Of a stretch of DNA of 64,000 nucleotides, positions 18,801 to 25,560 are shown in pieces. The DNA comes from Bacteroidetes bacterium GWF2_43_63 (GTDB taxonomy: Bacteria; Bacteroidota; Bacteroidia; Bacteroidales; DTU049). The translations under genes were made by a program, and so were the position numbers. The notes beneath the pieces were generated by a model. The model saw nothing but the letters and a program-made list of their open reading frames with translations. It searched no databases and was not told the DNA's origin. The stretch is from assembly GCA_001769275.1 (NCBI GenBank), contig MEOQ01000022.1, positions 1 through 64,000 of the forward strand, written 5' to 3'. The stretch's first letter is position 1. Every line of letters begins with the position of its first letter.

Positions 18801-19509
18801 ACTGCTTCTTGGTGCTGCGGCTATTGAAAAGCTGAAGAACTCGCATGTGCTTATTGCCGGTCTGGGTGGCGTTGGCGGCATGGTGACCGAAATGCTGGTT
18901 CGTGCTGGTATTGGCGAGATAACAGTGGTTGATGCCGACACCATTCACAAATCGAACCGTAACAGGCAGTTGATTGCGCTGACCAGCAATGAAGGACAAA
19001 GCAAAGCTGAGGTATGGAAAAACCGGATGCTTGACATCAATCCGGAGCTGCAAATTCATGTGATTGATGAATTCATCCGCGACGAAGCCATTCCAAAATT
19101 ACTTGAAAACAAATTTGATTTTGTAGTGGATGCCATCGATACTTTAGCACCGAAAGTATTTTTTATCTACCACACCATGCAGCAGGGTTATCCACTTGTA
19201 TCTAGCCTTGGGAGCGGAAGTAAGCTTGCTCCGGAGCTGATAAAAATATGTGATATTTCTGAGTCGTACAATTGCACGCTCGGATTCTATGTGCGCAAAC
19301 GACTTCACAAACTCGGCATTCGGAGCGGCTTTGACGTAGTTTTCTCGCCTGAAAAACAAATTGAAAACACTGTTATTCCGGATGACAGCGAAAAAGCCAT
19401 CAAATCCACCATTGGCACCATTTCGTATATGCCCAATGCTTTCGGAACTTTTCTCGCAAGTGTTGTGATACGGCGGCTGTTGGGGCTGCCAATTTCTAAA
19501 AATCCGTAA
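18778..19509 (+). CDS. tcdA: tRNA threonylcarbamoyladenosine dehydratase (TcdA/CsdL, ThiF/MoeB fold)
   Basis: The 243-residue E1-like ATP-dependent enzyme has 'VLIAGLGGVGGMVTEMLVRAGIGEITVVDAD' (Rossmann nucleotide site, residues about 23-53), then 'KSNRNRQL' (the adenylation Asn-Arg pair) and 'DFVVDAIDT'. The region 'GSGSKLAPELIKICDI' is typical of TcdA. TcdA cyclises threonylcarbamoyladenosine at position 37 of ANN-decoding tRNAs to ct6A. The E. coli homologue is 268 residues, so this is slightly short at the C-terminus. It overlaps tatD by 23 bp, indicating a two-gene operon. I prefer TcdA to MoeB or ThiF because no sulphur-carrier gene is near and the TcdA-specific stretches are present. 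Confidence 0.9.
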   Translation: MSWNERTELLLGAAAIEKLKNSHVLIAGLGGVGGMVTEMLVRAGIGEITVVDADTIHKSNRNRQLIALTSNEGQSKAEVWKNRMLDINPELQIHVIDEFIRDEAIPKLLENKFDFVVDAIDTLAPKVFFIYHTMQQGYPLVSSLGSGSKLAPELIKICDISESYNCTLGFYVRKRLHKLGIRSGFDVVFSPEKQIENTVIPDDSEKAIKSTIGTISYMPNAFGTFLASVVIRRLLGLPISKNP

Positions 19510-19516
19510 TTGTTAC

Positions 19517-19625
19517 GATATTCCATCGTCCGCCGTCAGTCGGATATGGAATCGTCGTAACTTTTTCAAAAACAACGATTCCATATCCTTCAACTCCTTC
19601 GTCGTTTGCGGACGATGGAATATTG
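19517..19625. repeat. Inverted pair of the 48-nt repeat unit (copy 2)
   Basis: The right arm (inverted, about 19576-19623) is a full 48-nt unit from ATATTCCATCGTCCG to GGATATGGAATCG. The left arm (about 19519-19555) is the same unit with an 11-nt internal deletion. The structure matches the element at 2724-2832, 16.8 kb away. The rest of the gap to 19858 is AT-rich with nothing recognised. Confidence 0.8.
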
Positions 19626-19858
19626 TTTTTGAAGAGGTGCTTTGTAGTGGAATATTTAGCCAAGTGAATAAATTCAATAAAGAAACTCAACGCATTGATT
19701 ACACATTTCAAATATCCGGTTTTTAGTTATGACAGAAATAATCAATCCAAAATATACAATATCTATTCAGCTGCATTATTTCAATTACTGATGGATTGAG
19801 GGTTGACTGGATATTATGAAATTACAGAAGTTAAAGCAGCAGACTAACTTAAAAGACG

Positions 19859-20113
19859 CTATTTGTTTTTTAAAACGTAAAAATCCAAATACAAAATAAT
19901 CAATATTAAAAATGCTCCTATAACATTCCATATATTTGGATCAAATCTATTCATTAAAAACCTTAATGCAACACAAACAATTATAAGTAATAAAGAAAGA
20001 ATTCTTAAACCGCGGCTTCTATTTCTCATACTTTTTTTATTATTGCTACTCAGGTTTATTGGGTAATTGCTTAGATTAATTTCACTGAAAAACAGAAATG
20101 GATCTATGCCCAT
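19859..20113 (-). CDS. Possible small two-helix membrane protein
   Basis: The reading frame encodes 84 residues; an internal start at 20029 gives a tidier 56-residue form ('MRNRSRGLR...'). After a basic segment there are two hydrophobic helices: about residues 36-53 ('ILSLLLIIVCVALRFLM') and 63-80 ('VIGAFLILIILYLDFYV'). The end is 'LKNK'. The base composition is more AT-rich than the neighbouring genes. No family was recognised. The hydrophobic pattern argues for a real inner-membrane protein, but the reading frame is short and isolated. Confidence 0.45.
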   Translation of the reverse strand: MGIDPFLFFSEINLSNYPINLSSNNKKSMRNRSRGLRILSLLLIIVCVALRFLMNRFDPNIWNVIGAFLILIILYLDFYVLKNK

Positions 20114-20246
20114 TTTCAGACAATGCTAAAGTAGACGATTTTCTTTGATTATTGAGTGTTCCCGTTTTTTTTCGGAGTGTGCGCCGGGTAAAAATCCCGT
20201 GAACCGGTTTTCAGCTTATTCTTTAGGCAATCTTATAGTGTCCAAT

Positions 20247-20855
20247 TTAATACCGAAAATCACTGATGTTCACGGTCACCATTTTCCCGGGGCTGGTGTA
20301 GCTTTCCAGATGGGTTTTATAAACAACCGTATTATTGTCACTGAAATAAAAATCCCTTCCGGGAAATGACTCCACTTCCTTGGCCAGAAAATAATTCACA
20401 GGACAGGATATTTTTTTTGGTGGCAGTGACCCATCAATTGTTATCAGGTGGAGCGTATTCACCAATGGAATATCAGCGCCTTCGACAGGTTTTAAGCTAA
20501 GGACGAGCGCCTGGCTTGAATCGGGCGACCATGCAATTCCGCATAATGTGTTTGGTCCATTTTTTACAGTCAGAATTTCCCGTTTTGAGCGGTGAGCAAT
20601 GTCGTATTCGAAAACGGTGTCAGCATCGCTGTAGTAAAGATAATTGTTGTCGCAAAGTGAAACAAATCGAGGCGTGAACAAGCATTTTTGCACTTCGTGG
20701 GGCAGCGATATTTTCATGCCGGCTGTATCGGTAATGATATAATCGGTATAAAATGATGTTGCAACTTTTTCAAGAAAAAACTGCGCTTGGCTCGGATAAA
20801 CGCAAAGCAACAAAATTATTGAAAGCAGCACTGGTCGCAGTTTTCCGGTTGTCAT
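20247..20855 (-). CDS. Secreted protein of unknown function, partial beta-propeller-like
   Basis: The 202-residue protein has a signal peptide with cleavage after 'SQAQ' (about residue 25). It contains repeats of the kind seen in WD40/PD40 proteins: 'NNYLYYSDADTVFEYDIAHR', 'CGIAWSPDSSQALVLSL' and 'RDFYFSDNNTVVY'. That is too few for a full propeller (two or three blades), so it may be a fragment or may dimerise. No catalytic residues are recognisable. A TATATTTG -7 element is at 20904-20911. It is alone, located between unrelated genes, and probably periplasmic. Confidence 0.65.
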   Translation of the reverse strand: MTTGKLRPVLLSIILLLCVYPSQAQFFLEKVATSFYTDYIITDTAGMKISLPHEVQKCLFTPRFVSLCDNNYLYYSDADTVFEYDIAHRSKREILTVKNGPNTLCGIAWSPDSSQALVLSLKPVEGADIPLVNTLHLITIDGSLPPKKISCPVNYFLAKEVESFPGRDFYFSDNNTVVYKTHLESYTSPGKMVTVNISDFRY

Positions 20856-20986
20856 TGAGTGACTATATTTCGATTGAGATTTGATGTCGCTGAATTTTTA
20901 TACAGCAAATATACACCATCCTATTTGATTTAAATTGTTAATTGTGCTTGTTTTGTAAGTCACCTTAGGAAAACGACTTATACAAA

Positions 20987-21736
20987 CTAGAAGGAATTGC
21001 CTTCTAGCGCTTTCACGATTTTGGGAAGAACTTCTCCAGCTTTCCCTTTGATGTAAACATCGCGGGGTTCGAAGGCAAACACTTTTTTTTCGGGATTGAT
21101 TTCAACAATATATGCTCCGTGCCTGCGGGCTTCCTGTGGAATCATGTTGGCCGGCATCACTTCTCCCGAAGTGCCTACAACAATCATCAAATCGCACGAT
21201 GCAGCAATCTGAAAAGATCGTGCATAAGCTTCGGGGGGTATGCCTTCGCCAAAGAAAACAAAATCCGGTTTAAGAACAGATTTGCACTCAGGGCAATGTG
21301 GCGGAATCCGTTCAAGCATTTTTTTGTCGGCCTGATATTTTTTCTGACATTTCTCACAAAGTAAAAATGCGGTTGTTCCATGAAATTCTACGACATCGGT
21401 GTTTCCTGCCTGTTGATGAAAATGATCGATATTCTGAGTTATGATTGTTATTTTATTCTTCAACTTTTCAATAGCTGCGAGCGCATGGTGTGCAGCATTG
21501 GGCTTTGCCTCATGCATGAAATTGTAAAAAATTTCTTTGATCACTTTCCAGGATTCTTCCGGATAGCGATAGAAATAATCAAGCTCAAGAACTTCAGGGT
21601 CATATTTTTTCCACACGCCGTTTTCGCCTCGAAAAGTTGGAATCCCGCTTTCAGCTGATATACCGGCGCCTGTAAATACTGCAGGTTTCTGCGACTCACG
21701 AATGAGCCGTGCTGCTTTTGAAATGCCTTCTTCCAT
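20987..21736 (-). CDS. cobB: NAD-dependent protein deacylase (sirtuin, CobB-like)
   Basis: The 249-residue protein has the full sirtuin core: 'GAGISAESGIPTFRG' (NAD binding, 23-37), 'TQNIDHFH' (100-107) and catalytic His119 in 'EFHG'. It also has a Zn site of four cysteines (127, 130, 148, 151) and 'VVGTSGEVMPA'. It removes acyl groups from lysines using NAD, in the cytoplasm. In E. coli CobB and SIRT5 a Tyr-x-x-Arg pair binds succinyl groups. Here the aligned stretch is 'FYNFMHE' (Tyr71 kept, Arg replaced by Met74), which suggests deacetylase rather than desuccinylase preference; this is inference. A -7 element TATTTTTG is just upstream (21741-21748). Confidence 0.93.
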   Translation of the reverse strand: MEEGISKAARLIRESQKPAVFTGAGISAESGIPTFRGENGVWKKYDPEVLELDYFYRYPEESWKVIKEIFYNFMHEAKPNAAHHALAAIEKLKNKITIITQNIDHFHQQAGNTDVVEFHGTTAFLLCEKCQKKYQADKKMLERIPPHCPECKSVLKPDFVFFGEGIPPEAYARSFQIAASCDLMIVVGTSGEVMPANMIPQEARRHGAYIVEINPEKKVFAFEPRDVYIKGKAGEVLPKIVKALEGNSF

Positions 21737-21769
21737 GATTCAAAAATAGAATTTAATGATTGAAAAATA

Positions 21770-22036
21770 CTAATCTTCCTTTGGGTTATCCTGGTCACTT
21801 TCATCTCTGTTTTTATCAAACTCGGCCAGCAATTCCGATGCGCGCACAAAATCCTGTTCATCTACAAACATTTTTATTCCTCCAATGGCATTGGAAAGAA
21901 GCGGGTCAACCATAATGGTGACTTCGTCGCGCATGTTTATATTAATTCCGTTTGATTCAAGAAATGCCTGCAAAGTGTAGTATTCATGCGGCCAGACAAA
22001 ACTCCGGAGAAAAACCCAATTAATTATTTCGTCCAT
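21770..22036 (-). CDS. DUF2007-family small protein
   Basis: With the start at 22036 ('MDEIINWVFLRSFVWPHEYYTL') the protein has 88 residues; a longer frame would run into the upstream terminator, so I rejected it. It shows the DUF2007 pattern: 'FVWPHEYYTLQAFLESNGI' (one helix), 'DEVTIMVDPLLSNAIGGIKMFVDEQDFVRASELLAEF'. The fold is a small ferredoxin-like domain sometimes labelled putative signal-transducing, but no function is established. The acidic tail ('NRDESDQDNPKED') is probably disordered. It lies between sod and the sirtuin on the same strand but after a strong terminator, so it is transcribed separately. Confidence 0.8.
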   Translation of the reverse strand: MDEIINWVFLRSFVWPHEYYTLQAFLESNGININMRDEVTIMVDPLLSNAIGGIKMFVDEQDFVRASELLAEFDKNRDESDQDNPKED

Positions 22037-22051
22037 AACTTTTTTTGTAAA

Positions 22052-22082
22052 TATAAAAAAAATCCGGCGAACCGGATTTCTT
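22052..22082 (-). terminator. Strong terminator after the sod operon
   Basis: On the minus strand, AAATCCGG-TTCG-CCGGATTT followed by a T run: an 8-bp stem with a very stable TTCG tetraloop. It lies 31 bp beyond the exported SOD's stop codon and just before the DUF2007 gene. Confidence 0.88.
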
Positions 22083-22112
22083 TTCAAAATAAAACTACAT
22101 GTTGCGTCACAA

Positions 22113-22769
22113 CTACTCATCAAACCGCTTGCTCAATGCATTCCAGTCAATCACTTTAATGAAGTCGTCAATATACGCAGCTCTTTTATTCTGGTGTTTC
22201 AGATAATAGGCATGTTCCCACACATCGATCGCCAGCAGCGGATTCACGGTGCCTACAGGAACATTCATCAGCGGGTTGTCCTGAATTGGGGTTGTGACAA
22301 TTTTCAACGTGCCTTTTTCCTGAATCAGCCAAACCCATCCACTGCCAAATACCGACAGCCCGGCATTTTTAAATTCCTCAAGAAATTTTTCCATACTCCC
22401 GAATTGTGTGATGATGCGGTTTTTGAGGGCGCCGTCCGGGATTGTACTGCCTCCGGGTGTCATCGATTCCCAGAAGAATTCATGGTTCCAGTAGCCGCCA
22501 CCGTTGTTGCGCACCGCTGCCGGAAACTCATTCATGCGTGCCATTATCTCAGGCAGCGAAAGCGATTCCAGCGTGCTGTTGCCTTTTATTGCTGCCATGA
22601 ATTTATCGTAGTAACCTTGATGATGTTTCGAATAATGTATCTCCATTGTCTTTGCATCAATGTAGGGCTCCAGCGCATCGTAGGCGTAGGGCAGGGGCTT
22701 GAATACATGCGTCTGAGCATTCAGTCCTGCAAAAATCATCAATGCGAAAATGCTAACTAAAATTCTCAT
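22113..22769 (-). CDS. Exported superoxide dismutase (Mn/Fe family)
   Basis: The 218-residue protein carries an N-terminal signal peptide ('MRILVSIFALMIFAGLNAQ', cleavage near 19), which is unusual for this family. The dismutase fold follows, with metal ligands His45 ('TMEIHYSKHH'), His96 ('GGYWNHEFFW'), Asp182 and His186 ('DVWEHAYY'). Gln163 ('TPIQDNPLM') is at the second-half position typical of Mn enzymes, and Gly fills the Fe-type Gln site. It should detoxify superoxide in the periplasm or beyond. It lies 7 bp after a second sod gene encoding a form without a signal, so both are made from one transcript. A terminator follows. Confidence 0.92.
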   Translation of the reverse strand: MRILVSIFALMIFAGLNAQTHVFKPLPYAYDALEPYIDAKTMEIHYSKHHQGYYDKFMAAIKGNSTLESLSLPEIMARMNEFPAAVRNNGGGYWNHEFFWESMTPGGSTIPDGALKNRIITQFGSMEKFLEEFKNAGLSVFGSGWVWLIQEKGTLKIVTTPIQDNPLMNVPVGTVNPLLAIDVWEHAYYLKHQNKRAAYIDDFIKVIDWNALSKRFDE

Positions 22770-22776
22770 AGCTCAA

Positions 22777-23427
22777 TTATTTAATGATTGTCTGATATCT
22801 CTTTTCTACTTCTGCCCAGTTCACTACATCCCAAAATGCTTTGATGTAGTCGGCCCTGCGGTTCTGGTAATGCAGGTAGTATGCGTGTTCCCACACATCG
22901 AGTCCCAGCACCGGATAGCCGCGCTTCTCGGCAATGCTCATGAGCGGATTATCCTGGTTCGGGGTTGAACTGATGAAAAGTTTGTTTTCTTCATCGAGCG
23001 AAAGCCACGCCCAGCCGCTACCGAAACGCGATATTGCTGCTTTGGCGAATTCGTCGCGGAATTCATCATAGCTTCCAAATGTGCGCACTATGTGATTCAG
23101 TAGGTCACCCGAAGGCTTTTCGCCTTTATTGTTTTTTAGCAATTTCCAGAATAATGAATGATTGTAATGACCGCCTCCGTTGTTGCGTACGGCCGGTGCC
23201 AGTTTTTCAGTTTTGTCAAATAAATTAAGCAGTGGTTTACTGATCAGCGCATCATCGCCCAGCGCTTTGTTCAGATTATCAACATAGGCCTGGTGGTGCT
23301 TCGTGTGATGTATTTCCATGGTCCGGGCATCGATATGTGGCTCCAGTGAAGCGTATTCAAAATCCAGAACGGGGAGGGTATACGGGAAATCAAGACGAAA
23401 TTCGGGCAATATTTCAAGCTTTTTCAT
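22777..23427 (-). CDS. sodA: Superoxide dismutase, cytosolic (Mn-type residues)
   Basis: The 216-residue protein has no signal peptide, only a short extension before '[18 protein letters not shown]'. Metal ligands are His40 ('MEIHHTKHH'), His90 ('[10 protein letters not shown]'), Asp177 and His181 ('DVWEHAYY'). Gln158 in 'TPNQDNPLM' and Gly84-86 near the Fe-type Gln position point to a Mn or cambialistic enzyme. It converts superoxide to peroxide and oxygen in the cytoplasm. It is first in the two-gene operon with the exported paralogue, behind the promoter at 23459-23491. Confidence 0.94.
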   Translation of the reverse strand: MKKLEILPEFRLDFPYTLPVLDFEYASLEPHIDARTMEIHHTKHHQAYVDNLNKALGDDALISKPLLNLFDKTEKLAPAVRNNGGGHYNHSLFWKLLKNNKGEKPSGDLLNHIVRTFGSYDEFRDEFAKAAISRFGSGWAWLSLDEENKLFISSTPNQDNPLMSIAEKRGYPVLGLDVWEHAYYLHYQNRRADYIKAFWDVVNWAEVEKRYQTIIK

Positions 23428-23458
23428 GACTGTTGTTTTTTTGTTATTTAGAATTATT

Positions 23459-23491
23459 CAAAATTACAACAGAATCCGGCCTGCCCGACAA
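23459..23491 (-). promoter_or_regulatory. Promoter of the sod operon
   Basis: On the minus strand a -33 TTG (23489-23491) is separated by 22 nt from TAATTTTG (23459-23466). The start codon follows 31 nt later. Spacing is at the long end of the Bacteroidota range. Confidence 0.45.
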
Positions 23492-23656
23492 GGAAATCAT
23501 GACTCAAAATTGATATTAATCATGCGGATAAAAAAACCTGAACATCAGAAATTCATCATTAACCGTGTTACCCTGGATTTCTTCAAGTTCATAATGGCAG
23601 ATTGAGAAATTGTTGCATATTCTGAATAGACTTTCACCACAAATGAATTCTAATAC

Positions 23657-23884
23657 ATGGTCCACGGATTACACGGATTGCACGGAATAAATTCAAATTC
23701 CTCAGCGACCCATTCCCGATTACACTGTTGTCAACAATTATTACTGCGTAATAATCATTGACCGGATTAGTGTGCGTAACCGTCCGTGGAAATGACTTCA
23801 GTCGCAGGCTGAAGCCATTTCATCCGTTCAAAATCCAAAGATTTGCTGAGGGTTGTGAAACAGTGAAATCCGTGTAATCAGTGG
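23657..23884. repeat. CACGGATTACACGG-type short repeats in the sod-dgt gap
   Basis: TCCACGGATTACACGGATTG at 23660-23679 is met by CCGTGTAATCAGTGGA (about 23868-23883) in opposite orientation, with GTCCGTGGAAATGACTTC between. The 490-bp gap 23428-23920 holds no credible gene. A TACATTTG -7 element (23896-23903) precedes dgt. Confidence 0.5.
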
Positions 23885-23920
23885 ACAAAAAAATGTACAT
23901 TTGCTATAAGTATCATACCC

Positions 23921-25129
23921 ATGAAACGTTTTTCATCAGAAGCTATACAGCCAGGCCACGCGAAATACGAGCAATCCGTTTCACGGCAGCAGGTCATTTA
24001 TAAAAAGAGCGAAGACATCCGGTCCGAATTTTCGCGCGACTACAATCGGATTTTGCATTGCAATGCATTTCGCAGACTCAAACATAAGACGCAGGTTTTT
24101 TATGCAACTATGAACGATCATATTTGCACCCGAATTGAACATGTTCATCATGTAGAATCTGTATCAAGAACTATTTGCGACGAGTTGGGCCTGAATCCGG
24201 AACTTGCCACAGCCATAGCGCTGGGTCACGATCTCGGTCATGCACCTTTCGGTCATGAAGGAGAGAAAATCATTTCGAAGCTTTCAAAACAATATCTCAA
24301 TCACACTTTCTGGCACGAAAGAAATAGTCTTCGGGTGGTCGATTGCATCGAAAGTCTGCCGGACCTTGAAGGCAATGTGCAACTGCTGAATCTGACCTAT
24401 GCTGTTCGCGATGGCATAATTTCGCATTGCGGCGAAGTTGACCAGAACGGTTTGAAACCTAGAATGGAAGCGATTGACCTGAATTCTATCCGCTATCCGA
24501 ATGAGTATGCGCCTTATACCTGGGAAGGATGTGTTGTGAAAATAGCCGACAAAATTGCTTATTTGGGACGCGACATCGAAGATGCGCTGCGACTTGACAT
24601 ATTGAGCAAAGAGCAGGTGAAAGAGCTCAATACGATTATTCGCAACAAGTACACGTCGGTTACTGAAAGCGTTTTCACAACCTCGCTGATGCACAATTTT
24701 ATCATTGACCTATGCGAGAACAGTACCGTTCAGGACGGACTAATGCTGGATTCAGCCACATTTAGTTTAATGCGAAATATCAAGGATTTCAATTATCAGT
24801 ATATTTACAGCCACCCACGCATTAAACGATACAATCGCTACGTAGAGCTGATTCTTACAACGCTTTTCGATTTCATGCTGGAATTGTATGATGGAGAATT
24901 TACTGCAACAAACATTGATAATAAATGTGAGCATTATCCTGAATTACGGGATTCATTCGGCGACTGGATAAGGAAATACGCGTCTGCTGACAAATCGGAC
25001 AGCACTAACATTTTCGCCACATTTGACTTGAATTCCAGAGAGTCATACATCGATTCAGTGCTGACCTATCTTTCGCTCACAACCGATCAATACGCCATGC
25101 GCCTGTTTGGAGAAGTGATTCATTTTTGA
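23921..25129 (+). CDS. dgt: dGTP triphosphohydrolase
   Basis: The 402-residue HD-domain phosphohydrolase starts with 'YNRILHCNAFRRLKHKTQVF', the family's typical opening with the first metal His on 'EHVHHVESVSRTI'. Then 'ALGHDLGHAPFGHEGE' provides the HD pair, and 'ADKIAYLGRDIEDALR' the last Asp. The enzyme removes triphosphate from dGTP, shaping dNTP pools. Members of about 400-450 residues are often not strictly dGTP-specific, so broader dNTPase activity is possible. The gene is alone, cytoplasmic, and followed by repeat-filled DNA. Confidence 0.92.
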   Translation: MKRFSSEAIQPGHAKYEQSVSRQQVIYKKSEDIRSEFSRDYNRILHCNAFRRLKHKTQVFYATMNDHICTRIEHVHHVESVSRTICDELGLNPELATAIALGHDLGHAPFGHEGEKIISKLSKQYLNHTFWHERNSLRVVDCIESLPDLEGNVQLLNLTYAVRDGIISHCGEVDQNGLKPRMEAIDLNSIRYPNEYAPYTWEGCVVKIADKIAYLGRDIEDALRLDILSKEQVKELNTIIRNKYTSVTESVFTTSLMHNFIIDLCENSTVQDGLMLDSATFSLMRNIKDFNYQYIYSHPRIKRYNRYVELILTTLFDFMLELYDGEFTATNIDNKCEHYPELRDSFGDWIRKYASADKSDSTNIFATFDLNSRESYIDSVLTYLSLTTDQYAMRLFGEVIHF

Positions 25130-25134
25130 GATTA

Positions 25135-25375
25135 AGTTCGAGGTAAGGTCACGCGTCGGGAGACGCGCGCCCAGGTTTAGGTCAAGGTCAAGGACAAGGT
25201 TGAGAGGCGAAGCCGTCAAAAAAAGCTGCGGAGCTCGATCCGATGCACCGAAGGTGCTAAATATCTTAGCCATGGACGAAGTCCCGGGAACAATCGGGCG
25301 AAGCACCATTGAATTGGTAGGTCACGCGTTAGCGTAAAACGCTGCAGGCGGGAGACGCACGCCCATGTTAGTGGA
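25135..25375 (+). repeat. Composite repeat: ACGCGT element, GGTCAA tract and GATGCACC element
   Basis: In order: GGTCACGCGTCGGGAGACGC (25147-25166), a GGTCAAGGTCAAGGACAAGG tract (about 25180-25200), and GAGGCG...AAAGCTGCGGAGCTCG (about 25204-25239). Then comes GATGCACCGAAGGTGCTAAAT...CGAAGTCCCGGG...GCGAAGCACCATTGAA (about 25241-25314), then a second GGTCACGCG...GTAAAACGCTGCAGGCGGGAGACGC (25320-25355). The middle part is shared with 37755-37870 and, inverted, with 49790-49825. No gene was seen in 25130-25560. Confidence 0.7.
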
Positions 25376-25560
25376 GATAGATGCGGGAACCCAATATTTT
25401 GTTGCGATGTTACAGTCTGGAACTTCGTAGCTTTTTCACTACTCCGCCACTTCTCAAATCAAAAATCTAACGTCATCGATCTTATATCGTTCCTTCACAC
25501 TTCATCCTTCCTTGTTCCTCTTGATCCGTTAGAATACACGGATTGTTCAGTGTTCGGTCG

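Noticed and set aside
25135-25375. CRISPR-like array in the repeat-rich gaps
   Set aside because: The repeats are not evenly spaced, vary in order and orientation, have no unique spacers of fixed length, and no cas gene is nearby.
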